Origin: JBFFMO01 sp041390025
GTDB lineage: Bacteria; Myxococcota_A; Bradymonadia; Bradymonadales; Bradymonadaceae
Reading direction: 5' to 3'
Length of the DNA stretch: 64,000 nucleotides
NCBI GenBank assembly: GCA_041390025.1
Contig: JAWKQR010000025.1
Coordinates: forward strand, 1 to 64,000
Numbering within the stretch: the stretch's first letter is position 1; every line of letters starts with the position of its first letter. Both the position numbers and the translations under genes were made by a program. The notes under the pieces are model-generated. The model did no database searches, had not been told where the DNA came from, and worked only from the letters and a program-made list of their open reading frames with translations. Below, one piece after another: positions 33,645 through 45,600 of the stretch.

Positions 33645-36600
33645 ATGAAGATTGGCGCATTTGAAGTTGGCAAAGAAATCGGTCGCGGCGGCATGGGCGC
33701 GGTCTATCTGGCGCACCACACATCGGACGATGTGGACGTTGCGCTGAAGGTGCTCGGCGACATGCAGCCGGACATGGAGCACACCTTTGACCTTGAGGTT
33801 CAGGCGATGGCGCGTCTGAACCACCCGAGCATCGCGATGGTGGTCGATGCGGGTCGGCTCGAAGGCGACGCGTCCAAGACGCTCGACGTGGTTCCCAATT
33901 CCCCGTGGATTGCGATGGAATTCATCCGCGGTGCCGAGCTCACGGAGCTGCGCGGTGCACTGACGTGGGAGGAGATTCGCGACTTCACGTTGGGTGTGCT
34001 CGAGGCGCTCGCGCACTCGCACTCGCTTGGTGTGGTTCACCGCGACATCAAGCCACAAAACATCATCGTCGAGCGTACCGCAGACGGACGTGTCGCCCCC
34101 AAACCTCGTCGACTTCGGGATCGCGCTTCCCATCGAGGAGCTTGAATTGACGGGCGGCGACCCGTCTGACCACACCGTAACTGGCACGCCGAAGTACATG
34201 GCCCCAGAGCAGGTCGCGAACGCCTGGTCCGTGCAAGGACCGCCCACCGACCTGTACTCGCTGGCGTGTGATCTGGGAGCTGACAACGGGCCGTCCCCGT
34301 TCAAAGGTGGCAGCCCGTATGTGGTGATGATCGCCCATTTGAACGACCCGCCGCCGCCGTTTAAGCCGGTGCTGCCGGTGCCGCCTGGGCTTGAAGGCTG
34401 GTTGAGGCGGCTGTTGATGAAACAGCCGATGGACCGGTACCGCCGCGCGGCCGATGCTGCTTTTGCGTTTCGAAAGCTCGGCGACGTGTTGCCCGAGATG
34501 AGCGACGACGACCAGACCGAGGTGGAAGAAGACGACGGCGCGACGGTCAAGGTGATGCCCTACGAGGTGACCTTCGAGCCGCCTGTGGTCGACGCCGGGT
34601 GGAAGAGCGCCTACGACCGGCCGCCTATCCCGCTCGCAGCGCGGGAGCGTGATGAATCCCGAATGACGCTTGTGGGTTCGGGGCTTGGCCTGGTGGGCCT
34701 TCGAACGATGCCCTTGGTCGGCCGCCCCAAAGAACGTGATGCGTTGTGGCGCGCTCTGCTCGAAGCCGACAAATCCGGCACGCCGCAGGCCGTCGTGCTT
34801 CGCGGGCCCGCCGGTGTGGGCAAAAGTCGACTCGCCGAGTGGTTTTCGCGGCATGCTGACGAGGTGGGTGGCGCGCAGGTCCTGCGCGTGCTGCACAGCG
34901 AGAACGGCGGTGCGACCGACGGGCTTGGTCCCGCCGTCACAAGGCACCTGCGCTGCAAGGGGCTCAAGGCCGCGGATGCATCTCAGTTTGTCCAGAAGTG
35001 GCTCGAAGACCGCATGCCCAATCCCCCGCGTGCGCTGGCCGAGTCGTTGTTCCACATCGTGACCGCAGGCTACGGTGAGGTGAACACATCGGCGTTCTTC
35101 ATGGAGCCGTCGGAGCTATCGCATCTTTACCGAACTGCTCGAAGTCTTCTGTCAGGAACGACCCGTCGTGTTGTGGATCGACGACGCGCAGTGGGGTCGT
35201 GACGCCGTCGAGCTTGCGCACCATCTGATGTCGGTGCACAAGGCGTTGCCTGTCGTGATGGTCCTGACGCTCAAGGACGACGTGGTCGAAACACCTTCTG
35301 TGCGACGTGTCGTGGAGCTCGGTGAGATGGGCCGGATGCTGACTGTCAATTCGCTCAACGAGGATGAGCAGGTCGCCTGGTACGACAGATGTTGGGTTTG
35401 TCGCCCACGCTCGCCCGCACCGTAGCTGAGCGCACCGGTGGAAACCCGTTGTTCGCCACGCAGCTCGTGCGCTCTTGGGTTGCGAGCTCGGCGCTGGTGC
35501 CCTCGGAGGATGGGCTTGTGTTGTCCTCGGACGCTGCCGCGGTGCCCGATGACGTCCACGTGCTGCTCGCCCACGACTTTGAGCGCATCATGGAAGGTTT
35601 TGTCTACCAAACCCCCACAGCGCCCGAGATCGTCGAAGTCGCGGCGCTGCTCGGCAACGAAGTCACCGACGCCGAGATTGTCGCGCTTGGGTTTGACGAG
35701 CAGCTGTTCGACGAGGTCATGCGCGCGCTGGCGTTTGGCGGTTACGTCGAGCGCACCGAGGACGGTTGGTACTTCTCGACAAGCCTGTTTCGCGAGAGCC
35801 TAGAGCGTCGGGCGCAGGACGGCGGTCGCGCCCAACAGCATCACCGCCGTTGCGCCCAGATGCTCGCGGAACGCTACGATGACCACGCGGTGGGCATCGC
35901 AGCACGCCGTGCGCGTCATCTGCTTGGGGCCCACGCGTTCGAAGAAGCCATCAATCCCTTGCTCATCGCGGCTGACTTGGCCGTCGAGGAATCCGTCGCG
36001 GAAGCGAGGGAACTTCTGGAATTGCTGGACGGCGCGATCGACAAAGTTCACGGCGAAACCGGACGTGCGCGGCTTCAAGGCAAGCTGATTCGCGGCGACG
36101 TGGAGCTTATCGCCGGCAACGTCAACGAGGTGATGTCGATCGCCGCGGAGGTGGCGCAGGCGGCCGAGGCCAGCGGTTGGAAGACCGAGCTCGGACGGGC
36201 GCTCACGCAGCGGGCGAACGTGTTGTCGCATCTGGGCAAACCTACCGAAGCGCTTGTCGACTACGAAAAGGCGCTGGGGGCGCTTGAGGACGACCAGCCC
36301 GAGGAGCTCGCGCGGTTGTTGGTGTCGCTCGGGATTACGCGGCGTCGCGCCAACGACGTCGGCGGGGCCATCGAGGCGTGCGCACGCGCCGTCGAGATTT
36401 ACGAGCGGCTCAACCGCGACCGTGACCTCGTCAAGGCCCGCAGCGAGCTTGGATGTTCGATGCTTGGCCACGGGCGCTACGACGAGGCCCGCGAGCTGCT
36501 CAAACAAGCCGGCACCGACGCCGCATCGCTTGGTTCGACCAACGCGCAGTGGCGAGCCTTGCTGTTGCAGGGGTTGCTCGAGATTCTCGCCCAACATTGG

Positions 36601-37026
36601 CAGGCCGCCCGCGCCTGTTTTCAGCAGGCACGTGAAGTGTTCGACGTCGAGGGCATCCCGAAGACCGTGGTCGAAATGCACGAGGCGTTCATCGAGGCGT
36701 GTGACGGCGACCTCGAGCGCGCTGAAGAGACGTTGAAGGGCGCGGTGGACATGTTCGAGACCACTGGCCTGCGATTCGAGCTGCCGTCGGTCCAGACCGC
36801 GCTGGGCATCTGCGCGGCGCGGCGCGGCGATTGGGATGGGTTCAACGATCTGATTCAAAAGGCGCACGAGGGTATCGCTCAGTCGGGCGCGACGAGCCTG
36901 CTTGTCGCGGCCGGGGCAGACGCCGCCGCCGACCTCGCGAAGGCCGCCGGCAAACCCGAATGCGAGTCTAAAGCTCGGACGTTGGCGCATTCGCAGTGGG
37001 TTGCCTTGGGACATCCGCGAGGCTGA
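33645..37026 (+). CDS. Ser/Thr protein kinase with AAA ATPase and TPR domains (three frameshifts)
   Basis: The kinase domain starts MKIGAFEVGKEIGRGGMGAVY with Lys in VALKVLG and HRDIKPQNIIVE; it then changes frame at the C5 run 34096-34100 to continue NLVDFGIALP, GTPKYMAPEQV. A second break lies near the GG at 35112-35113 and a third at the CC at 35376-35377. Removing one base at the first two sites and adding one at the third gives one 1,126-residue protein. After the kinase comes an AAA/MalT-like ATPase (VVLRGPAGVGKSRLAEWF, VLWIDDAQWG, RTVAERTGGNPLF), then TPR-like helices. These multidomain STKs are typical of myxobacteria. Confidence 0.75.
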
Positions 37027-37618
37027 TTTGGATTTGGGCCGGCAGGCGCCGGTTGCCGGTGGACTTCACTGAGCTAGGGATCGGCTTGGACCTCTTGGGC
37101 CGGCAACCTCCGGTTGCCGGTGGACTTCACTGAGCTAGGGGTCGGCTTGGACCTTTTGGGCCGGCAACCTCCGGTTGCCGGAGTCGGCGCAGCCGAACGA
37201 GACACACTAAGCGACCCACCGACCGTTGTGGACTTCGTCCATTCGGCTGTCCTAGTGGACTTCACTGAGCTAGGGATCGGCTTGGACCTTTTGGGCCGGC
37301 AACCTCCGGTTGCCGGATTCGGCGCAGCCGAACGAGCCGCACCAAGCGGCCCACGGACCGTTGTGGACTTCGTCCATTCGGCAATCAGAGATTGCCGACC
37401 CATTCCGCAAACCGACCACTGACCGAACACCCCACGGACCGTTGTGGACTTCGTCCATTCGGCAATCAGAGATTGCCGACCCATTCCACAAACCGACCAC
37501 TGACCGAACACCCCACGGACCGTTGTGGACTTCGTCCATTCGGCAATCAGAGATTGCCGACCCATTCCACAAACCGACCAGCTCAACAAACCCGACACCG
37601 AGCGACTGGGGCGAAGCT
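37027..37618. repeat. Intergenic array of two-hairpin repeats: 62-bp and 81-bp tandem units
   Basis: Left part: about four copies of a unit of about 62 bp containing TGGACTTCACTGAGCTAGGG and the hairpin CCGGCAACC-TCC-GGTTGCCGG (last full copy 37255-37317). In two places TTCGGC-GCA-GCCGAA-type hairpins follow; on the minus strand these read as hairpin 1 then hairpin 2. Right part: three copies with an exact 81-base period (TTGTGGACTTCG at 37361, 37442, 37523), each holding TGGAC-TTC-GTCCA and CGGCAATC-AGA-GATTGCCG. A fourth, broken copy starts at 37226. No gene is present. Confidence 0.85.
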
Positions 37619-39517
37619 TCAGGGAAGAACCCCAGTCAGATTTCCGTCGATGCCGCCCAGCTTGAGAGCAATCGACTTGGCGTCCAATGTCCCGTTGTTG
37701 TCGGTGTCGATGTCGTTTGGTGCGAGGGTGCCAAGCAAACTGATGAGCTGCGCGGGCGGCAGCGGCAGCGAAGCCGGGTCGAGCGCGTTGATGGCCGCGT
37801 TGAGGTCGGTCTCGGTGACCGCGCCTGCCAAAATCCCCGTAAACGCGGTCACGCCGTTGGCGCCAACCGTCACGGTTTGTTCAATGCGTGCTTTGTAGAC
37901 CGTGACGTTGAGCACGTTGCTGGCGTCAAGCGGGATCGAGACCGGCACGGACGTCGTGGGTCCTCCACCCGCCACGAAGTTGCCCGTGCGGGTTGCCGGA
38001 ATGGTCACGACGGGGGCGCAGCTCACGGGATCGAGGGCACCGCGTGACGCCAAGTAGTTGCATGTGGCAGCCTGCAGGTCGCAGGTCGAATTCGCTGGGT
38101 CGAGCCCGCCGGTCAGCAGCGCGAGCGTGAACGGACCCGGCTGGAAGCCGATGTACTCGAACACAAGCACCAGACTGCCGCCCACCAAGGCATCGGTCAG
38201 TGGTTGGTTGACGAAGGTCCCAAGCGGCGACAGCGCGTTGTCACGGTCGCCGTCCCCGTCCACGTCCAACGCTTCGCCAACGGCGGTGCCGTTGCCAAGC
38301 GCCAACGCATTGACCTTGGCGGCATCGGTAAACGTCGGTGTGCACAGGCACTGGCTCGTGTCGGCCACACAGACACCGGCATTGCATGTGTCGCCAGTGC
38401 TGCACGCCAAGCCGTCGTCGCACGAACCAGAGTTTTGCGGGGCGTGGAAGCAGCCCTGGTTGATGTTGCACGTGTCGACGGTGCATGAGTTTCCATCGTC
38501 ACACGAGCGCGGCGAGCCCGAGCACGTGCCCGCGTTGCAGGTGTCGTTTTCGGTGCAGGCGTTGCCGTCATTGCACGATGCCGTGTTCAGCGTGTAGCTG
38601 CAGTCTGCCGTGGTGGGGTCGCAGATGTCCGTCGTGCACGGGTCACCGTCGTCGCAGATGCTGACCTGGCCTGAGCAGCACGGGTTGTTGGTTGGCAGGT
38701 GCTGGCAGCCCGCGACCGCGTGGCATACGTCGATGGTGCACGGGTTTTGGTCGTCGCAGCTTTCGGGACCGCCCGAATTGCAAACGCCGTCGCCACACGT
38801 GTCGCCCGTCGTGCACGGGTCGCCGTCGTCACAGCTGGCGGTGTTGTTTGTGTTGGCGCAGCCGGTGACGTCGTCGCAGACGTCATCGGTGCATTCGTTG
38901 CCGTCATCGCACGACAGCGCTTGGCCCGTACACTCGCCCGCCACGCACAGGTCGGAAGTAGTGCACGCGCTCGCGTCATCACACGCGGTGCCGTCATCGA
39001 CCGCCACGCTTGAGCATCCCTGAATGGGGTCGCACGAATCGGTCGTGCATTCGTTTCCATCGCTGCAGTCGACGTCGGTTCCCACACAGGCCCCGGCGCT
39101 GCACGCCGTGTTAAACGTGCACACGTCGCTGTCGTCGCACGGCGTTCCATCCGCGACACCACTCCACGTCGAAGGCGTCGCCGGGTCGCACGTGCCGCAA
39201 CCGCTCGGGTCCGCGTCGCCGGACGCGCGGCACACGCCATCGATCAGGCACGTGTCCGCTGCGATGGCCCACGCGCAAATCTTGCCCTGACCCGGTTGGT
39301 CAATGCACGTGTCGGTCGTGCAGGCGAGTCCATCGTCGCAGTCGGCGTCGACCTCACAGTTGCGCACGCCCTCGAACGAAGCGTCGGGCGCCTGCGCGTC
39401 CGAACCGGCGTCTGCCGTGTTGTTCGTCTGGTTTGACGTGTTAGGTTTTGAGGGCGTCGAATCGTCGCTGCACGCGCCGCCAAAAGCGATGGCCAATACT
39501 AAGACAAGGCGCTTCAT
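37619..39517 (-). CDS. Lipoprotein with CDDGNxCT cysteine repeats
   Basis: 632 residues. Lipobox GGA-C16, Asn/Thr/Asp linker. From about residue 55 to 390 there are about a dozen repeats of the type CDDGNECTTDSCDPxxGC, each with paired Cys and Asp/Asn residues that suggest calcium-bound disulfide-linked modules (myxococcal cysteine-rich repeat type). The C-terminal 240 residues contain DVDGDGDRDNAL and DIDTDNNGTLDAKS, EF-hand/dockerin-like Asp loops. The ATG overlaps the upstream gene's stop (ATGA). Surface-anchored; function unknown. Confidence 0.75.
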   Translation of the reverse strand: MKRLVLVLAIAFGGACSDDSTPSKPNTSNQTNNTADAGSDAQAPDASFEGVRNCEVDADCDDGLACTTDTCIDQPGQGKICAWAIAADTCLIDGVCRASGDADPSGCGTCDPATPSTWSGVADGTPCDDSDVCTFNTACSAGACVGTDVDCSDGNECTTDSCDPIQGCSSVAVDDGTACDDASACTTSDLCVAGECTGQALSCDDGNECTDDVCDDVTGCANTNNTASCDDGDPCTTGDTCGDGVCNSGGPESCDDQNPCTIDVCHAVAGCQHLPTNNPCCSGQVSICDDGDPCTTDICDPTTADCSYTLNTASCNDGNACTENDTCNAGTCSGSPRSCDDGNSCTVDTCNINQGCFHAPQNSGSCDDGLACSTGDTCNAGVCVADTSQCLCTPTFTDAAKVNALALGNGTAVGEALDVDGDGDRDNALSPLGTFVNQPLTDALVGGSLVLVFEYIGFQPGPFTLALLTGGLDPANSTCDLQAATCNYLASRGALDPVSCAPVVTIPATRTGNFVAGGGPTTSVPVSIPLDASNVLNVTVYKARIEQTVTVGANGVTAFTGILAGAVTETDLNAAINALDPASLPLPPAQLISLLGTLAPNDIDTDNNGTLDAKSIALKLGGIDGNLTGVLP

Positions 39518-42500
39518 TGAAGCCTCCCGAAGATGACGGTGTTTCCGCTCTGCCGCGAGCTTGGCAGTCCAGGCGTGGTCAGGGGTACGATCTTGATCAA
39601 CGACGTTCCGGCAGGTTGGCCAAGCGACGCCGATAGGTCGATCTCGGGCAGCGGGAACGACGCCAACGGGGTGCCGTTGCCGAGCAACCCGCCAAGCGCA
39701 GGGACCAACTGACTCTCAAGCAACGACGCCAACGCAGGCTCGGCCCCGAGTGCGGGCTCGTTGGTCACGTTGACCTCGAGCTTCACGTTTTCGATGGCCT
39801 GAATGATGATCTCGATGTCGCCAGTCGTCGGGTTCGCGGCGAGGCTAATCGGCGCGTCGAACGCGACGTAGACGATCGCGTCGATGGGCTGACCAAACAA
39901 CTTCAGGCTCGCGTCGATGCGCATGTCTCCGACGTACAAACGAAGCTGCCCATTGACACAGTCGCTGGCCACGGGCGGCAAGTAGCCGCTGACGTCCAGC
40001 ACCAGGTCGGACACGCCATACTGCGCGAGGTCGACGCTTGCGAGCAGCGACGGGTCGACGGGGAACTGCAACAATCCACCCCACCAAGCCGCACGAAGGA
40101 TTTGGTTGATGGTGTCGTCGGCGAACACGATTTCGAGAGGAGCGGCCTTTGGTATCACCATGGATTGGCCGGCAGCCCCGCAACCCACACGCATCGGCAC
40201 ACCCAGGTTCGCGTTGAATGGGTTCGCGTTGGGGGTGCCTCGCGAGGCCGCTGTTGCCCAGGCCCGCAGCCCAAACGCACCGCCCTGAGGTCCCGGCGTT
40301 GCGTCTTGGAAATCTGTGCTGCTGAAGTCGCTCTCGAGCGCGATGTCGATGGGCGGCGGGTTGCCGTCAAGGCGTGGCAAACTAAAGACCTGATTGAACG
40401 CCAGCGCCCCCAACCCGTCGGCGAGCAGCGGCCCAAGCACGTTGGAGAGCTGGTTGTTGAGCTCCGTTTCGAGGTCGGAAACGAGGCCGCCTCGAATGAT
40501 GGGCTCGATGATGCTGAGCAAGAAGTTCGTCCAGCCGTTGTTCGAGAAAATGTCCAAGTTATTAATCTGCGTCGTGGCATTCACGACGCTGACCTGAAGC
40601 GTGTTCTGCGGCGTCACAGACAACAACAGATCCGCGGTGATGACGATGGACGAGATGGTCAATCCGCCGTTGCTGTCGCCACCGAGCAGCTGACATCCAA
40701 AGGTCGTGCAGTCAAAACGCAAGGTTCCGCTGATGTTGTTCAGCGATGCTCGGACCCTCAACCCGCCGTCGATGGCATCAAGCGCCACGGTCGACCCCGC
40801 AAATCCGAGGCTTCGCAGGTAGATGTCGAACCCGGCCTGACTGGCCAAGACCGTGTTGGCGTCAAAGAACGAGCCGAGATCGAACCCATCGAGAACGCCC
40901 TTGAAGATCGCGGCGAGGTCCGTCGGTGGGGGCGCCATCTTGTCGTCGATCGACGTTTGACCGAGGTAAATCCCAAGCCCTGGGTTGACGTTGCCTGCCC
41001 CAGCCGGCGTCGGATTCGTGTAGGCCGACGAGTAATGGTAGGCCTGCACGCGTAGCTCGTCCGTGCCAAGCTCGTCGGTGGCCTCGAACTCAAGGGTGTT
41101 CGCACCGATTTGTGGGTTTACGGTCAACGAGAACGCGCCGTTAACCGGGTTGACGGCCACGGTTTGGCCGTTGACCTTGAAGCTCGTGATGGCGCCGGCT
41201 CCGCTCGTGACGGTGCCGGTGACGTTGATGGTCCCCGCAGCCGGACCTTGATCGTCGCGCCACGTGGTGGGTAGGTGACGGTCAACGTCGGTCGGCAGCT
41301 AAATGATTGAACTACCGTGAAACCGCAACCCGTGATGGGGTCGCAGAAGTTCGCGGTACATGCGTTGTTGTCGTCGCACATCGAGGACGTATCGGTGTGT
41401 GTGCAGCCCGTCGCTGGATCACACGCGTCGGCGGTACACACGTTGTTGTCGTCGCAGTTCAGCGGTTGCGTTCCTGGCACACAGCCACCGGCTGCGCACG
41501 TGTCGCCGACGGTACAGGCGTTGTTGTCATCGCAGGGCAGGGTGTTGTTGGCGTTGATAATGCCCACCGCCGGGTCGCACGTGTCGTCGGTGCACGGGTT
41601 GCCGTCGTCGGGGTTGACCGGCGCCCCAAGGCAGGCTCCTTGGGTGCAGGTATCGACGACCGTACACGCGTTGTTGTCGTCGCATGGGTTGGTGTTGAAC
41701 GGGTAGATGCAGCCCTGGGTCGCGTCGCATGCTTCATCGGTGCAGGGGTTCGTGTCCGCGCAGCGATCCGAGATGTCCTCGTGTCCACACCCCGAGGCTT
41801 CTTCGCAGAAGTCGATGGTGCAGATGTTGTTGTCGTCGCAGTCGAGGCTCTGCTCGGCCATGCATTGACCGGCCTGGCAGATACTCGCCGTGGTGCACAT
41901 CAATCCGAGGTCGCAAGCGATGCCGTCTTCTGGAGCAAAGACGCAGCCGGTCGCTGGATCGCAACTGTCTGTGGTACACGAGTTGTTGTCGTCGCAAGGC
42001 AGTCCCGGCCCCGGGACGCACTCGCCGTCGAGGCACGTGTCGCCGCTCGTGCACGCGTTGCCGTCGTTGCAGGACGCCGTGTTGTTCGTAAACGCGCATC
42101 CGCCAGCGCCGTCGCAGGCGTCGTCGGTGCACGCGTTGCCGTCGTCACACTCAAACGCGCTGCCCACGCACTCCCCTGCGACACACGTGTCACCCATCGT
42201 GCATGGATCGCCGTCGTCGCAAGCACCGGCGTCGGCTTTCGAGGTCCACTCGCTCGCGGATGTGACCACCAAACAAACCTCGCAGCTGTTCTCCGGGTTG
42301 GCTGCACCGTTGTCGACGCAAGCGCCGTCGATCTCGCATTGGTCGTCGGTGCAGCACGCGGCCGCGTCGTAGGTGTGCGCACACGTACCGCTTACGCAGC
42401 TGTCTGTTGTGCACGCGTCCCCGTCGTTGCAGTCCGTGCTGCACTCTTGGGTCGCATCCGAGCCCGCATCGGATACCGTGTTGTTATTGTTGGCGTTTTG

Positions 42501-42590
42501 TGACGAAGGGCTGTCGTCTCCGCACGATGAAATCGCGAGCGCACACAACAGCATACGCGCGATGTCCCAGATGCCCGGTGATCGTTGCAT
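39514..42590 (-). CDS. Lipoprotein with CDDGNxCT repeats and long C-terminal beta domain (single frameshift)
   Basis: ATG at 42590 with GGAG upstream; lipobox ISS-C23. The N-terminal half has CDDGDPCTMGDTC-type repeats like those of the next gene. After RPTLTVTYPPRGATI the frame breaks at the A2 run corresponding to 41248-41249. One added A gives GPAAGTINVTGTVTSGAGAI and the remaining 548 residues, for 1,025 in all. The C-terminal half starts with a DUF4215/PKD-like Ig unit (GAFSLTVNPQIGANTLEFEA) followed by a lipid-binding-like region (FTPNLxI-type). It precedes and overlaps a paralogous lipoprotein gene. Confidence 0.7.
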
Positions 42591-42667
42591 CGTCGCTCCA
42601 GCGAACGAGTAAGTGAATACTTACAAAGGTGCGGGTTTTCACTCGCCACGTCAAATGCGACCGCTCG

Positions 42668-45600
42668 CTACTGCAAGGGCACGCGTATGTGGGCGAGCAA
42701 TTCGCGGACGGTGCGGGCCAACCCTGCGTGGTTGACCGACAGGATCTCGTAGGCGTTTCTCAACGGGGTTTCGATGGCAGGCAGGCGGTCGTCGGGGTCG
42801 AGCTCGGCTTCAAGCACGCGAAGCTGAGACATGATCACAAACTGGTCGTCCGCCAAGGCAGCGCACTCCAACAAAGCCGCTGTGGCGAGCATGGAATAAC
42901 GATGAAGACCAATCTCGGCGAACGCTTCGGCGCAGTCGTCCAAATCCCCAAGCACCCCGTCGAGCTGTCCGGCCCGAAGCCGCACGTAGGCTCGGTTGTA
43001 GCGGGTGACCCACACGGCCGTCGCGCCGATCGAACCGTAGGTAATCTCCGCCCGGTCGAAGCCAAGCAGCGCATCGGTGACCTTGCCTTGCGCGAAGTCC
43101 ACCTTGGCGATGCCGTCGGTGATGTGCGCCTCAAGGTCGCGCAACCCCATGCGCCGCGCGAACTCCAGCGCTTCGTCGTAACACTCGCGCGCGCGGGTGG
43201 GTTTCTCGGGCGCCAAGATGTCGCCAGCGAGCGTCAGCGCGCAGGCGAGCCCCTCGATGTCATCAAGGCTTCGGTAGACGTTCAAGGCGTCATGGAGATG
43301 TGCGAGCGCTTCATGCGATCGCCCGCTCGCGTGCAACACGCCGGCGATTTCACCCGTGAGCCGCGCCATGGCACGCTCGTTTTTCTCGGGCGACATCAAC
43401 ATGGTGGCCCGCTCACCTGCAGCGAGCGCGTCGTTGTAGCGGCCGAGGGCGCTCAGAAGGCGAAGCTGAATCGCAAGCGTTTCCGCCAAGATATCTGTCC
43501 AGCCGTTTGCCTCGGAGAGCGCGGCAAGCTCGGCAGCGCGGGTTTGGCAGATGTCAAACCCAAGCGACTGCGCATCGATCGCCAGCTGCACCAAACGTGC
43601 GAGACCCCAGCGCGCGTCGGATCCGGAAATCTGCAATGCGGTCAGCGCATCGATCGCCTGATTCAACACGAATTGCGCGACGTGGGGGCTTTCAAACGCG
43701 GCCGCGGCGTAAGCTGCTGCGAGGCGCGGAGCGATGGGGCCTTCGGGATCGCCAGAGCGTTCCAAGTGGTTCGCGATCAAGGATGGGTCGGCGCCGCGCT
43801 CAGCTAGAGAACGTGCGGTTTGCGCGTGAATCTCTTGCAGCCACTGCGGCGACGCCTCCTCGAGCACCCGCTCACGCAGCGTGTAATGGTCAAAGACCAG
43901 ATCTTTGCCCCGCCGTGCAACCACGCGGAGTCGTTCGAGTGCGCTCAGCGTGTTCGTGTTGGGCGGATAGCCCATGCGCGACATCACATCGGCCCAAAGG
44001 CCTTCGTCGACGCGAACGCCAATCGCTGCAGCGACCTCCAAGGCGGCGCGCCCAAACTCGGGCAATTCGGCATCGACGCCGGCCAACGCCCGGCCCCACG
44101 CAGTGGCCAAGCTTGGCTGAACGCCGTCGACGTCGTGTTTGACGGCGGTCACGGCCAACAATGGGTTTCCGCGCGACATCACGACGATGTTTGCGCGCTG
44201 GTCTGGCGTGAGGTCGACCCACCGGCTCAAAAGCCCATCGACTTCGTTGGGCGCAAGGTTGCCCACCTTGACCTCTCGCATGCGCTTGTCAAAGCGCTCT
44301 CGCCAATGCTGCATGCGGGGAGCCGCGCTGTGGGCTTCATGATCGGACACCGTCACCACGATGAGGGCGGAAAGCCCCGGTGTGGACATGGCGGCCTCGC
44401 AAAAGTCCATCGCGTTGGTCGATCGGTTGGCGTCGTCGAGCAGGATGATCGGGACGCGTGATCCCGCGACCTCTTGCAGCGCACCAAACGTGACGCGGTT
44501 TGCGAACTGCGGCGTCAGACGCGCTTGGGTGTTGCTCCCGAGCAACGTCGGTTCCACCACCCCCATCAACGCATCGACGCCGTATCCGCCGCCCAATCGC
44601 TCGGCGATCAGGGCAGGTGCGTCAACCACGGAGCGTCCACGTACGCCGAGCGCATTGGACAACATCACCGCGATGGGATCGACGAGATCACCATCCATGA
44701 AGGTTGCTCGGTACCATCGCGCCCGGCCTGCGGCCTCTTCGAGCTCGGCAAAATGCCGCGCCAATCGCGATTTGCCAGCGCCCGCGGCACCGTGCAAGAC
44801 CACCAACCGCACTTCACGTCGTGTCAGCGCGTCGTCAAAGTGGTCCGCCAATCCGCGCAGCTGCTCGGACCGCCCGACAAATGGTGGGTCTCGCAGCGAC
44901 GCGAGATTCGCAGAGACCGCCGGGCTCGATTTTGGCCGCCGCGGCTCTGGCGTCGCGTTTGCGATGGCGCGACGCCACGCATCAAACGCCTCGGTCGCTC
45001 CCGGGAACCGGACCCCATGGGCCTTGCCGAGCGCACGCCGGATCCACCCGACCACCGCTGGGGGAACCTCGAACAACGGTTGTGGTTCGGCCGGCAGCTC
45101 GTCACGCGCATGGCTGACGCCCATCGTCAGGTAGTCCCCCTGAGCAAATGGCGGCCGGCCGTAGACCCACTCAAAGACCATGCAGCCAAGTGCGTAAATG
45201 TCCGTCCACGGTCCGTACAAATGGGTGGCGTCCGAAAACTGTTCGGGTGCCATGTACTGCGGCGTTCCCATGGGGGTCGTGCGCGAACTTTGCGGTGCGT
45301 CACTCGCCACCGCCTGCCCGAAGTCCGCGATCTTGACGTCCAAGGTCACGGGGTCGGTCAGCAGCAGGTTCGACGGCTTGAGATCGAGGTGCAGCACGTG
45401 ACGAGCGTGCGCGTAGGCGAGGGCCTCAAGAACCCGCGAAACCACGATGTCCACGTCTTCAAGATTCGATGGAGGATGCTCGTGCAGCGTGCCGTGGTCG
45501 CTCGACTCCATGGCCAACCACGTCCGATCTTGCGTGTGGCCATAGTCCAGAACGCGCACGATGTTTGGATGGTCGAGGTGAGCCGCTGCGGCAATTTCGC

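Noticed and set aside
33507..34550. N-terminal extension of the RCC1 frame to 1,579 residues
   Set aside because: It runs antisense through a clear kinase domain and would bury the signal peptide; the GTG at 33506 has a Shine-Dalgarno and gives a perfect lipobox.
37361..37570. CRISPR array (regular 81-base period)
   Set aside because: The whole 81-base unit is repeated with no variable spacers, and there are no cas genes.
37074..37598. Repeat-protein frames such as MGRQSLIAEWTKSTT on the minus strand
   Set aside because: These are translations of the hairpin repeat array; no start signals, and the DNA-level structure explains the repetition.
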